This document shows, piece after piece, positions 1-8,853 of a DNA stretch of 51,900 nucleotides. The stretch covers positions 1 through 51,900 of the forward strand of contig JAHPYZ010000014.1 of the NCBI GenBank assembly GCA_019058425.1, written 5' to 3'. Source of the DNA: Promethearchaeota archaeon. GTDB lineage: Archaea > Asgardarchaeota > Lokiarchaeia > Sigyniarchaeales > SOKP01. The position numbers and the translations under genes were made by a program. The notes under the pieces are model-generated. The model worked only from the letters and a program-made list of their open reading frames with translations, had not been told where the DNA came from and did not search any database. Each line of letters begins with the position of its first letter. Positions within the stretch are counted from its first letter, which is position 1.

Positions 1-1
1 G

Positions 2-1429
2 CTAGGAACTCCGCCTTTTGAAGCGTTTAAATTATTTAATTCAGTGGATAATGAAATATCACCAAATAAATTTATAAAAAGATTAGGTTCTGACGTTTCA
101 GAGCAATTTTTACTTCTAAACCTCTTACCAAAAAATCTAGCAGATTTATATCTATCAGGAGAAATCGCTTTACTCCATCTAAATTACTGGGGATTAAGAC
201 CATTAAGTCTCTATATTAATTCAAAAACCTTGATTAATTATCTCTTCAATACATATTCAAACATCCCACTGAAAATCAAAAGTACAAAAGATTATATGCA
301 TTTAATTTTAAATTTTGCAGATCTTTTGCATCAATTAAAACAGTATTATTCAGAAGATTTACTTTTAGGTGATTTTAATACTCAATTTGGAACTTATATA
401 GATAAACCTATGATAAAATCATCCAATTATAACTTCTTAATTTCACAAATTTGCCAATTTAATACAATTGTTAATGATGGAAAATCACATTTGTCAATAA
501 ATTTTAATTATAATGAAAATTCAAATCAAAATCAATTTGATCTAAATTTTCTTAATTCATTAATCATTCAAGGTAATGATCGCATCAGACCACTACTCAT
601 TTTTAAGTTACCTAAAAAAAAATTTTTAGATTTAGAGAATGATATTGTAAAAAACCTCCTAACCATCTATGATAGAAATAAACTAATTATGTATAAAAAT
701 GATTGTTCAGATCTATTGAATTCAAGTTTAATTCAGTTATCGAAGCCTGAGGAAAATAAGATAATTTTAGACAAGATTTTAATAAATCTACACATGATTT
801 CAGTAGAAGCAAAGCAAAATGACGATTTATTTATAGAGTTGTTACAAAATAAAATGGATTCTGTATTTGAACTGTTTAACCTTAAAGAACAATTAGTTCA
901 AAAGAAATTAAATCCTCTTAAACAATGGAAGTCTATAGTTAGACAGATTTTTAACAATGATATTGATGAAAATATTAAAAATTCTATAAAATCCATAAGT
1001 TTTTTTGGTTTAAATGAAGCAATTTTAAACCACTGTGGAATAGAACTGGATAAAACGCAAAATAGTGAAGAATTTGCGTTAAAAATATTATTATTGATGA
1101 AGAAATTTATTGATGAGAAAAACCAATATACAAATGGTAATTTTTTATTAAGTCAACCACATAAGGATTCTTATATTAGAGATACTTGGTATGATGGTAT
1201 TGCACAAGATAAACCAGAAATAGGTGCATATTCCACAAGGATCATTAGAAGTAATTCACATCTTCCCCTGCAAAAAAAAATAACTTTATTCAAAAAGTTT
1301 GAAAAGATTATTAACGGTGGGACTTTATTTATTGCGAAAAAACCAGAAGACTTAACATTTCAAGAATATGTTCAAACTCTATATCGATCTGAAATAAGTA
1401 GATTTTCTTTGGGAGATTGTGCACTCTAA
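2..1429 (+). CDS. NrdD-like protein (anaerobic ribonucleotide reductase family), 5' partial, no glycyl-radical tail
   Basis: The reading frame is open to the left edge of the window, so the gene begins upstream; the GTG at 44 is probably internal. The visible part resembles the barrel domain of class III ribonucleotide reductases. It has a helical entry (DVSEQFLLLNLLP) followed by GEIALLHLNYWGLRPLSLY, like the NrdD G-(D/E)-I-x-I-H stretch, then FFGLNEA near codon 335 and a GG-T-L-F-I stretch near the end. Active NrdD ends in a Cys4 zinc site and an R-V-x-G-Y glycyl-radical loop. This protein stops shortly after the GG stretch with RFSLGDCAL and has neither. It is therefore probably a non-catalytic paralogue or a truncated enzyme. 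It converges on pyrB with 17 nt between the stops. Family assignment is by motif recognition only. Confidence 0.55.
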   Translation, partial: LGTPPFEAFKLFNSVDNEISPNKFIKRLGSDVSEQFLLLNLLPKNLADLYLSGEIALLHLNYWGLRPLSLYINSKTLINYLFNTYSNIPLKIKSTKDYMHLILNFADLLHQLKQYYSEDLLLGDFNTQFGTYIDKPMIKSSNYNFLISQICQFNTIVNDGKSHLSINFNYNENSNQNQFDLNFLNSLIIQGNDRIRPLLIFKLPKKKFLDLENDIVKNLLTIYDRNKLIMYKNDCSDLLNSSLIQLSKPEENKIILDKILINLHMISVEAKQNDDLFIELLQNKMDSVFELFNLKEQLVQKKLNPLKQWKSIVRQIFNNDIDENIKNSIKSISFFGLNEAILNHCGIELDKTQNSEEFALKILLLMKKFIDEKNQYTNGNFLLSQPHKDSYIRDTWYDGIAQDKPEIGAYSTRIIRSNSHLPLQKKITLFKKFEKIINGGTLFIAKKPEDLTFQEYVQTLYRSEISRFSLGDCAL

Positions 1430-1446
1430 GAAGTTGAATTTATAAA

Positions 1447-2364
1447 TCAATTAGTCATTAGTTCTACTAAGAGTGCTTTCCTCATCGGAATCCCATAGAA
1501 AGTTTGTTTAAAGTAAATTGCCTTTTCTGAATTGTCCACGTCAGCAGAAATTTCTGTAATTCTTGGAAGAGGATGTAATAACCTAAATGTATCTTTTGTA
1601 TTGTTAAGATCTTCTTGTCGAAATATGTAAAATCCTTTTATCCTTTCATATTCTTCAGTATCAACAAACCTTTCCTTTTGAATTCTAGTCATATAAAGAA
1701 CATCTAAGATATTCAATATTTTTCTGTAGTCCGTAATCTCTTTATACTTCACATGTCTTTGCTGTAAAAAATCTTTATCTCTATTTCTCATCGTTAATTC
1801 TACAGGACTTATGAAGTAAATATTAACATCAAATTTTGACAATAGAATTGAGAGTGAATGAACTGTTCTTCCATATTTAAGATCACCCATTAAACCAATA
1901 TTCAATCCATCTAATGGCCCTACTTCTTCCGTTATTGTCAACAAATCCAATAATGCTTGAGTGGGGTGCTCTCCACTTCCTGAACCTGCATTGATAACTG
2001 GAACTTTTGCAAATTTAGCTGCCATTGTAGCAGCGCCTTCAAGTGAATGCCTTATTACTATACAGTCACTATAATTTTCAACAGTTCTTATTGTATCTGC
2101 AAGGCTTTCTCCTTTTTTGATTGAAGATACATCTCCAGATTGGAAACCTATAACACTCCCTCCTAATCTATACATAGCAGATTCAAAACTAAGACGAGTA
2201 CGCGTAGAAGGCTCAAAAAACAATGTTGCTAAGATTTTTCCTTGAAGAAGATTTGAATTCTTAATTTTTATCATTTCCTTTCCTTTCTTTAAAATGTATT
2301 CAATATCTTCCCTATCAAATTGCTTTGCACTTATTATTCCTTCACTAAATTTCTCTTTAAACAT
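1447..2364 (-). CDS. pyrB: Aspartate carbamoyltransferase, catalytic subunit
   Basis: Condenses carbamoyl phosphate with L-aspartate to N-carbamoyl-aspartate, the committed step of pyrimidine synthesis in the cytoplasm. The 305 residues match the usual length. The carbamoyl-phosphate loop is complete (FFEPSTRTRLSFESA, STRTR at residues 53-57). The second-domain signatures HPTQALLDLLTI and LLHPLPRITEIS are present, and the C-terminal FYGIPMRKALL is typical. The regulatory subunit gene pyrI, often adjacent in archaea, is not in the window. The gene converges on the NrdD-like gene and diverges from the L44e/S27e pair across a 162-nt AT-rich gap. Confidence 0.97.
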   Translation of the reverse strand: MFKEKFSEGIISAKQFDREDIEYILKKGKEMIKIKNSNLLQGKILATLFFEPSTRTRLSFESAMYRLGGSVIGFQSGDVSSIKKGESLADTIRTVENYSDCIVIRHSLEGAATMAAKFAKVPVINAGSGSGEHPTQALLDLLTITEEVGPLDGLNIGLMGDLKYGRTVHSLSILLSKFDVNIYFISPVELTMRNRDKDFLQQRHVKYKEITDYRKILNILDVLYMTRIQKERFVDTEEYERIKGFYIFRQEDLNNTKDTFRLLHPLPRITEISADVDNSEKAIYFKQTFYGIPMRKALLVELMTN

Positions 2365-2526
2365 TTATATTCTCATTCGAAATGTTTTTATTAACATTAT
2401 GTAAATAAGATTTAAATTATTTTTTATTAAATAATGGATTTTTAAAAAGACTTGACCACAACTAATAAAATTTAAAATTTATGAATAATTACCAAATTTA
2501 TTCTTTAAGCAAGAGGTCATTGATTA

Positions 2527-2808
2527 ATGAAGTACCCGAGAACAGTCAATCGTTATTGTCCAACTTGTAGATCACATACAAAACATAGTGTAGCACTATA
2601 TAAGAAAGGAAAAGAACGCATGATGAACCAAGGACGCAGAAGAGTTGAAAGGAAGAAGAGAGGTTACGGTAGTTTTCCTAAAGAGATATTCCATAAAAAC
2701 GCTAAATTAAATAAGAGATCTACACCTTTATTAGAATGTTCGGAATGTGGTAAAAAACAATATGCAAAATCATATCGTGTAAAACGACTTGAATTACAAG
2801 AAGTATAA
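2527..2808 (+). CDS. rpl44e: Large-subunit ribosomal protein L44e (eL42)
   Basis: Zinc-ribbon protein of the large ribosomal subunit, located near the E site. The 93 residues start MKYPRTVNRYCPTCRSHTKH and have the diagnostic GRRRxxRKKRGYGS stretch. The zinc ligands are CPTC near the N-terminus and CSEC near the C-terminus. A good Shine-Dalgarno sequence (AGAGGTCAT) lies about 7 nt before the ATG. The S27e gene follows after 14 nt, the usual archaeal pairing. In many archaea aIF2alpha and Nop10 come next; here they lie about 14 kb away on the other strand. Confidence 0.97.
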   Translation: MKYPRTVNRYCPTCRSHTKHSVALYKKGKERMMNQGRRRVERKKRGYGSFPKEIFHKNAKLNKRSTPLLECSECGKKQYAKSYRVKRLELQEV

Positions 2809-2822
2809 AAATGTGAGAAATT

Positions 2823-3029
2823 ATGGTTAAAAAAAAGAGAGAAAAAGAGCTTATTCCTCAACCAAAAAGTAGATTTTTACGTGTAAAGTGTTTGAATTGT
2901 GGAAATCAACAAATTATTTTTGGATGTTCTGCTACAGATGTAGAATGCTTAGTATGTGGAAAGTTATTACTTCAATCTACTGGTGGTAAAGCAAGAATCC
3001 TAACCAAAATCCTAGAAGTTCTCTCTTAG
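2823..3029 (+). CDS. rps27e: Small-subunit ribosomal protein S27e (eS27)
   Basis: Zinc-ribbon protein of the small ribosomal subunit. The 68 residues contain C-L-N-C-G, then 15 residues, then C-L-V-C-G, a complete C4 zinc site, plus the conserved F-G-C-S-A-T stretch. It follows rpl44e by 14 nt and is probably co-transcribed with it. The upstream element AATGTGA followed by 6 nt and ATG is a ribosome-binding arrangement that recurs at EF-2 and at the MFS gene in this window. Confidence 0.97.
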   Translation: MVKKKREKELIPQPKSRFLRVKCLNCGNQQIIFGCSATDVECLVCGKLLLQSTGGKARILTKILEVLS

Positions 3030-3146
3030 AGTGTTACCTTAACTCACAAACCTTAATATTAAAGATCCTCGACTTATCCATTTTTTAGAAATCTATACCT
3101 TTATTTACTTTTGTATCATATTTTTAAACAATTTCAGGTGTTAATT

Positions 3147-4712
3147 ATGGTTCAAGAAAAGAATTCAAAGAAATATAAATTAATCATAATTGGAGCAGGA
3201 ATGGCTGGTTTAAGCACAGGTATAACATGGGCTATAAATAATAACTTAGATAAAGCTCCAGTGCTTCTCATCGAAAATCAGCCTAAAACAGGAGGTTTTG
3301 TAACCTCTTATGAAAGAGAAGGATTTGTATTTGATACTTGCCAAATGATTCCGAATATCTCTGAAATACTTGATTATCTAGGAATCGAAATTGAGCTTAA
3401 GAAGTTTAAAGGGTATTATATGAGAATTTTTATTGTTAATCCCGAAACTGATGAAGTAAAAGTTCTTGAGTTACCCTCTGGATTAGAAACTTTTAAAAAA
3501 AAACTAATGGACGAATACCCTGATAATGCATCACAAATAGAGGAATTCTTAGATTATTCACGAGATATGTACTTAGAGTTATTTAACCTTAAAGTTGAAC
3601 CTAAGTTTATTGATATACTTAAATTGCTATTTACATGCCCAAAAATAATTAAAAACGCATCAAAAACTTTTAAGAAATACTTTGATCAATTTGGAATCAC
3701 AGAACCAGATGTCATTGAAATCTTTAATATATTTGCTGATTTTAGTGCCCTTCCTTCCGAGCAAGTAACTGCACTTGTTCCAATATCTGCCATGAATTCT
3801 CTACTCGATGGGGCATACCGGACAAAAGCAGGCTTTATTGATTTTTCTAATAAATTACAAGAACGTTATTTGAAATTAGGAGGAGAATTATTATTAAATA
3901 CAGAAGTTACAAAAATCCTAATAGAAGAGGATCAAGTAAAAGGCGTCCGACTTAAAAATGGAGAAGAAATCTATTCGGATTTTGTAGTGACTACTGTTGA
4001 TACGATGTTAGCAATGAAACAATTTGTAGGGTTAGAAAAAATTAGAAGTATTGATAAAAAGTATGCTGATAAAATTGAAATTATAAAAATGTCTACTTCC
4101 TCAATTAATATTAGCTTAGGTTTAGATGATAAATTAGATCTTGCAGGATTAGGTATGGATTGTGGTTATAATGTCATTACTACCGGAGGAGATACTTATG
4201 ATCGACTTTTTGATGCTTATGAAAATGGAGAGATTGCCTTTTCAGATAAAAGATTTCAGGTTGGAGTTATTTGCCCATCCCTTACAACAGGGGGCCAACC
4301 TAACATAACTATTCGAGTTTCTCCTATGGGATTAGGAGAATGGGCAAAATTAAGAGAAACGGATCGTGCTCAATATAATAAAGAGAAAAATAAATGGGGA
4401 GATTTCTTTATTAATATTGTCGAGAAATATCTTATTCCCGATTTGAAAAATCATATATTAATTACAGACATATCTACGCCTGCAACTTATGCACGATATT
4501 CTAGCTCTCCGACAGGTTCTATTTTTGATATGGCACCATATACGACCAATTTTGGAAGAACACGATTAAAAATGAGAACGCCGATTAAAGGTTTATTCCA
4601 ACCTAAGTTTGTACATGGAGTATTCGGTTCTCTACTTGCTGGTATTCAAGTCAATGATATGATCCTTAATCGTAAAATAATGAATGGAAATGCTAGACTG
4701 AAAAAACAATAA
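3147..4712 (+). CDS. FAD-dependent oxidoreductase of the phytoene desaturase (CrtI) superfamily
   Basis: A flavoprotein of the CrtI/amine-oxidase-like superfamily that probably desaturates, saturates or oxidises an isoprenoid or similar hydrophobic substrate; the substrate cannot be told from sequence. The N-terminal Rossmann fold KLIIIGAGMAGLSTG binds FAD, followed by the superfamily signature KTGGFVTSYEREGFVFD. The C-terminal FAD motif region ends PKFVHGVFGSLLAGIQVND. I chose the ATG at 3147 rather than the in-frame ATG at 3111, because AGGTG lies 6 nt before it and the Rossmann strand then begins near residue 10; this gives 521 aa. The gene stands alone after the ribosomal pair. Archaeal geranylgeranyl-lipid reductases belong to a different branch, so a lipid role is possible but unproven. 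Confidence 0.75.
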   Translation: MVQEKNSKKYKLIIIGAGMAGLSTGITWAINNNLDKAPVLLIENQPKTGGFVTSYEREGFVFDTCQMIPNISEILDYLGIEIELKKFKGYYMRIFIVNPETDEVKVLELPSGLETFKKKLMDEYPDNASQIEEFLDYSRDMYLELFNLKVEPKFIDILKLLFTCPKIIKNASKTFKKYFDQFGITEPDVIEIFNIFADFSALPSEQVTALVPISAMNSLLDGAYRTKAGFIDFSNKLQERYLKLGGELLLNTEVTKILIEEDQVKGVRLKNGEEIYSDFVVTTVDTMLAMKQFVGLEKIRSIDKKYADKIEIIKMSTSSINISLGLDDKLDLAGLGMDCGYNVITTGGDTYDRLFDAYENGEIAFSDKRFQVGVICPSLTTGGQPNITIRVSPMGLGEWAKLRETDRAQYNKEKNKWGDFFINIVEKYLIPDLKNHILITDISTPATYARYSSSPTGSIFDMAPYTTNFGRTRLKMRTPIKGLFQPKFVHGVFGSLLAGIQVNDMILNRKIMNGNARLKKQ

Positions 4713-4993
4713 GTCTAATAAATTCTTCTTTTATTTTTTAAATCTTCATGAAACTGAACTTTTATTCTAAAGAAGTATAGAGTTTATATATTTCCATATA
4801 GTTTAGAAATATTAAAATTACTCAAATTTTCAAACAATTTTCCTCTTTTAAGGGGAATGTCAATAAAGGCTAACTTTTTTTTATGTAGTTTAGCTATAAG
4901 TTTGATAATATAAAGACATAAAACTTAAATAAATTACATCTCTCCTTGATAAAAGTTATTTTTAAATTATAAGATTTAGAGATGTGAAGACTC

Positions 4994-6208
4994 ATTAGTT
5001 CGGAACTGCCAGTTCAGGAAATAAAATTTGATAAACGCCTATTAATCATTTTCCTGATTCAATTTACGGAAGTCTTAGGATTTAGCAGTGTAATGCCTTT
5101 AATTCCATTTTTGGGATTATCACTAGGTCTAAATGCTTTTCAGGTTGGCTTAATTTTGAGTATCTTTAGTATGTGCCAACTATTCGCCAGTCCAATTACT
5201 GGTAAACTCAGTGATCGATTCGGAAGAAAACCATTGTTACTATTTAGTCAAACGAGCACACTAATAGGATTCTTTCTTCTTGGAATAGCTAATAATGTCT
5301 GGATATTAATCGCTGCTCGACTCGTAGACGGACTATTAGGAAGTAACATGACTGTTAGTCAAGCGTATATTAGTGATGTGACAAATCCAAAGTATCGAAC
5401 TAAAACATATGGTTATTCAAGCGCGGTTTTTGGTGCTGGATTAATTTTTGGACCGGTAATTGGGGGATTATTGTTATCAATTAACTTTTCAGCTCCATTT
5501 TTTTTTGCTGCTGGAATTAGCCTTCTTTCAATAATTTTAGTAATAGCATTTTTACCCGAATCTCTAAGTAAAAGAGAGGAAAAATTATCTTTCAAGGTTG
5601 GAGACATAATTCCTATTAAAGAAGCTAAATATTTCTTTAAATCTACCATAACTAGAGGTTTAATTTTTGCTTTTTTCATTTATAATTTTGGCTTTTTCCT
5701 CTTTATGAGTTCATCTGCCTTATTTGCTAATAAACAAATACATGCTATTGCCCAAGAGGTTGCTTTTTATATGGCTTGGATTGGCGTGCTAAGGGTTATT
5801 TTTCAAAGTATTCTCATTAATCCATTGTTAAAAAAATTTAGTGAAAACAAAATTTTAGGAATGGGTATGTTTTCTATGATTTTTGCAATGGTTTTTCTTA
5901 TATTTTCTTCGACGTATTGGATAGTTTATGTACCCTATTTCTTTATAGCGCTTGGGACAGGGGTAGCTCGCCCTATTCTTACAAGCAAATTAACAAATGC
6001 TGTCAAACGAGAAGATACTGGTAGTATATTAGGTGTTAATAACTCTTTAACTAGTATTGGTCAGATAATATCGCCCGTTCTCGGTGGAGTAATCATAAAT
6101 TATTTACCTTCACAAACGCTTCCAACCATTTCAGCTCTAATTTTTGTTCTCATAGTTGTCCTATGGAGATGGTTATTTGTTAGATCGGTTAAGGATGAAA
6201 AATACTAA
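4994..6208 (+). CDS. MFS transporter with apparent ATT start
   Basis: Secondary transporter of the major facilitator superfamily with about 12 membrane segments. The drug:H+ antiporter-type loop GKLSDRFGRKPLL between TM2 and TM3 and the motif-C-like GAGLIFGPVIGGLL in TM5 suggest export of a small molecule. The first ATG (5093) lies inside TM1. The preceding codons (KRLLIIFLIQFTEVLGFSSV) clearly encode the start of TM1, and the frame stays open back to a TGA at 4985-4987. No ATG, GTG or TTG occurs between that TGA and 5093. The codon at the expected position is ATT at 4994, preceded by GATGTGA with a 6-nt spacer, the same arrangement as EF-2 (GATGTGA, 7 nt, ATG). From 4994 the product is 404 aa, starting SSELPVQEIKFDKR. 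A sequence error or nonsense change in ATG-TGA at 4982 is an alternative. Confidence 0.8.
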   Translation: MSSELPVQEIKFDKRLLIIFLIQFTEVLGFSSVMPLIPFLGLSLGLNAFQVGLILSIFSMCQLFASPITGKLSDRFGRKPLLLFSQTSTLIGFFLLGIANNVWILIAARLVDGLLGSNMTVSQAYISDVTNPKYRTKTYGYSSAVFGAGLIFGPVIGGLLLSINFSAPFFFAAGISLLSIILVIAFLPESLSKREEKLSFKVGDIIPIKEAKYFFKSTITRGLIFAFFIYNFGFFLFMSSSALFANKQIHAIAQEVAFYMAWIGVLRVIFQSILINPLLKKFSENKILGMGMFSMIFAMVFLIFSSTYWIVYVPYFFIALGTGVARPILTSKLTNAVKREDTGSILGVNNSLTSIGQIISPVLGGVIINYLPSQTLPTISALIFVLIVVLWRWLFVRSVKDEKY

Positions 6209-6354
6209 TTCTTAGATAAGAAGGAATAAGTTATTAGATTATAAAATATTCAAAAATTCTCTCCAATTTTCATACTATGAGCGTGATATCAAAGTAATAT
6301 TGAGGTATATCTGTTTATTCATGAAACTGTTCTTTCACGAAAAAGTCTTAATAC

Positions 6355-7464
6355 TCATTCATTTTTATTTATAATTCTTTCAGTCACTCCAATAGCCATT
6401 CTTCCTATTTGAATTTTGAGAGACAATTTTGCTCCCCATTTATTATAACAAAACCTCAAAAACAGACCATAAATTGTAACTGTTATGAGAAGGAAAAACC
6501 AAAGATTATACCAATGTAGAGATTGGTAGAAAAAGAAAAAGTTAATATTCTGTAATAAAAATACTGTAAGTGAATAATAGGAAAAATAATACAAAAATCT
6601 GTAACTTTTTTCTGGTTTAAACACTTCATACACATCAATAGTTATGAAAGCAGAAATTAAAATTACTTCTATACCTATTGAATACATTAACCACCAAATA
6701 TTCGATTTAGCTGACAGAATTTCTTCTGTAAATAAAATAGGAAACAAATAATAAAATCCAACAATAATAAGAATAGTACCTATTAGCATTGAGGGGTATA
6801 ATAACTTTCTTTTTACTAGTTTTCTCTTTTCTAAATTATTATCGGTAAGAGAGAAATCATAAATTATATCTCCTATAACGGTCCCTACTAAAAATATTGG
6901 GAAAAATGATAAAATAATATTTTGGTCGATAGGATTATAAAAAATGTGATATAAAACACCATATAAGTTAAACACCCCTTTATATGGTGTCAGCAGAATT
7001 AGCAATACTTGATTAATTAGCCAAATCAATGCTCCAAAGAATAGTCTAAATAACTTTGATGTCTTTAATAAAGGCCATGTCATTAAGAGACATACACCAA
7101 TTGTTAATAAAATGAACCAACCCCAGATCTCTAAAGGGTTCATGTACATTATTGACACAAATATATTGTAAATTAAACCAAGAATTACAATAAAGACCGC
7201 TCTAAATAGATACTCATATTTTACTTGAGAAAAGCTATAATTATCATTTTTATCAATTTTTATGAGCCGATTTCTATACGAGATCATAGTACTTATCCCA
7301 GATATAAACGTAAATCCAGCGGCTCCTAATGTAGAAAGAATAGAGACATAACTAATTAAAATCCATTTCTCTTCAGGAACAGGCCACCATGTAACTATAT
7401 GACCTACAACCATATATAACATTGCTAATCCTCGAAACATATCGAGGCTTTTTAACCGCTTCAT
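6355..7464 (-). CDS. Multi-pass membrane acyltransferase-like protein (DUF1624 / HGSNAT-type)
   Basis: An integral membrane protein of 369 aa with roughly ten hydrophobic segments. The N-terminus RLKSLDMFRGLAMLYMVVGH matches the family signature (R-x-x-S-L-D-x-x-R-G-x-x-x-x-x-M-x-x-x-H) of the heparan-alpha-glucosaminide N-acetyltransferase/DUF1624 group. His22 is in the position of the membrane histidine thought to take part in acyl transfer. Such proteins move acyl groups onto sugars or cell-surface glycans across the membrane; the substrate is unknown here. It converges with the MFS gene and is followed on the same strand, upstream, by TFS. Confidence 0.65.
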   Translation of the reverse strand: MKRLKSLDMFRGLAMLYMVVGHIVTWWPVPEEKWILISYVSILSTLGAAGFTFISGISTMISYRNRLIKIDKNDNYSFSQVKYEYLFRAVFIVILGLIYNIFVSIMYMNPLEIWGWFILLTIGVCLLMTWPLLKTSKLFRLFFGALIWLINQVLLILLTPYKGVFNLYGVLYHIFYNPIDQNIILSFFPIFLVGTVIGDIIYDFSLTDNNLEKRKLVKRKLLYPSMLIGTILIIVGFYYLFPILFTEEILSAKSNIWWLMYSIGIEVILISAFITIDVYEVFKPEKSYRFLYYFSYYSLTVFLLQNINFFFFYQSLHWYNLWFFLLITVTIYGLFLRFCYNKWGAKLSLKIQIGRMAIGVTERIINKNE

Positions 7465-7494
7465 ACTAACAGCTTATAATCCTACTATGATAAA

Positions 7495-7833
7495 TTATTG
7501 TTCTCGCCATGTATATTTACAGTTAGTGCATTTAAAAAAGTGTGTACTTGGTTCATCAGAACTCCTTATTTGCACCTGCCAAGTCTCAGCTTCCATGTTT
7601 TCACATTTAGGACATTCTTTCCTTGTCTTAGGATTTCCTGAGATATCATCTTCTTCAGTAAGTATTACTAAATTCTCTTCTAAAGCTTTTTTTTTCTTTT
7701 GAATATTCTCTTCTATCTTACTCTTATCCGATTCTAATTCCCGTTCATAGCCACACCTACATGCTAAAAATGATATTTCATCAACTTTTTTTTTACGTAA
7801 GAGGTTTGAACATTCGGGGCAAAATTCGACCAT
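7495..7833 (-). CDS. tfs: Transcription factor S (TFIIS/Rpo-M-like cleavage factor)
   Basis: Stimulates transcript cleavage by stalled RNA polymerase, like TFIIS. The 112 residues have two zinc ribbons. The C-terminal one is complete (ECPKCENMEAETWQVQIRSS, then FFKCTNCKYTW) and carries the acidic DE pair in SSDEPSTHFF that reaches the polymerase active site. The N-terminal ribbon is C5-x-x-C8 with C25-x-C27 (LACRCGYE) instead of the usual C-x-x-C, a one-residue shortening that may weaken zinc binding there. A charged linker with a K-rich helix joins the two. Its presence near PCNA and primase agrees with the conserved archaeal replication/translation neighbourhood. Confidence 0.93.
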   Translation of the reverse strand: MVEFCPECSNLLRKKKVDEISFLACRCGYERELESDKSKIEENIQKKKKALEENLVILTEEDDISGNPKTRKECPKCENMEAETWQVQIRSSDEPSTHFFKCTNCKYTWREQ

Positions 7834-7956
7834 ATCAATTACTTCATAACTAAATTCTAAATATATTCATTAAAAATATTAATATTTAAAAAATTTTATC
7901 TTATCTATAAATGTACACAAAATTTTAAATATTATAAAATAACTAACAACGCAAAA

Positions 7957-8322
7957 GTGAGTTATCTGAAATTTAAGGAATTTATTACTTTTTTGGGCAC
8001 TAATGATCTCGAAAAAACTTCAAATTTTTATCAAAATGCTCTGGGTTTGACTTTATATAAAGATCAAGGTGTCTGTTTAATATTTAATATCAATAATCAA
8101 AGCAAAATCGGCTTTTGCAAACATATGGCAGTTATTCATAAAGATAATAGTCCAATTCTTACCCTTATAACTGAAAACGTAGATGAAGATTATGATCAAT
8201 TGATTAAATTTGGATTGGAAATATCAGAAAAACCAAAAACTAATCACAAATTTAAAATATACCACTTTTTCTTTAAAGATCCTAATGGATATACAATTGA
8301 AATACAAAAATTTCTAGATTAA
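7957..8322 (+). CDS. VOC (glyoxalase/bleomycin-resistance fold) family protein
   Basis: A single-copy vicinal-oxygen-chelate protein of 121 aa with the beta-alpha-beta-beta-beta layout. FLGTNDLEKTSNFYQNALGL is the typical first half, and FFFKDPNGYTIEIQKFLD the typical end with the metal-ligand glutamate in YTIEIQ. The reaction cannot be predicted; members include glyoxalases, dioxygenases and resistance proteins. It starts with GTG at 7957. It sits alone between divergent TFS and convergent OB-fold genes. Confidence 0.75.
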   Translation: MSYLKFKEFITFLGTNDLEKTSNFYQNALGLTLYKDQGVCLIFNINNQSKIGFCKHMAVIHKDNSPILTLITENVDEDYDQLIKFGLEISEKPKTNHKFKIYHFFFKDPNGYTIEIQKFLD

Positions 8323-8353
8323 ATAGTAAATTTTAAGGATTATAATGCTAAGT

Positions 8354-8674
8354 TTAATCTAATTCTTTTTTAATTTGATAGATTTTCTGATAATAATCGA
8401 AATTTAATTTATTCATATCCTGAATAATATCTGCATTAATCATTTTTTCTCCGTTAGATTTTAATTCGAGATCACCAATTACATTAATTAAATCATTTTC
8501 TTTTGAGTTAAAATTATCAATATTGGTGATTTTGACATTAATTTCTCCTGTTTTATCATCCAAAAGAATTTGTTCATTATCGATTATTCTCTTAATATAA
8601 GCAGTAACTTGGATTCGCTCGTCATTGTTAGTAATGTCCTTAATAATTCTTTGCTTAGCGTATTGAATTGACAT
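8354..8674 (-). CDS. Small OB-fold protein, putative nucleic-acid binding
   Basis: The 106-residue protein has an OB-fold pattern: RIQVTAYIKRIIDNEQILLDD-type strands, then TGEINVKITNI, then NDLINVIGDLELKSNGEKMI and a C-terminal helix. This order (strand, hairpin over a D-x-T-G turn, strand, strand, helix) is typical of RPA-like and tRNA-anticodon-like OB folds. It is transcribed divergently from PCNA across a 179-nt gap, so a role in single-stranded DNA metabolism is a reasonable guess, but no specific family could be recognised. Confidence 0.6.
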   Translation of the reverse strand: MSIQYAKQRIIKDITNNDERIQVTAYIKRIIDNEQILLDDKTGEINVKITNIDNFNSKENDLINVIGDLELKSNGEKMINADIIQDMNKLNFDYYQKIYQIKKELD

Positions 8675-8853
8675 TTTTTTTTAAATATATATGCGTTATT
8701 AAATTAGTACAAATTTGAAAATTTAAGATAAGTATAAATAATTATTTTAAAACCTAAAATTGATATTATTAAAAGACTAATATCAAACATTATTAATAAT
8801 GTGAATTATCCAATATTATCTTACTTAAAACTGAATAACCTTACTGAAAGAAT

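Noticed and set aside
4713-4993. A small ORF or RNA before the MFS gene.
   Set aside because: Only short interrupted frames are seen; the region looks like a terminator followed by an AT-rich promoter.
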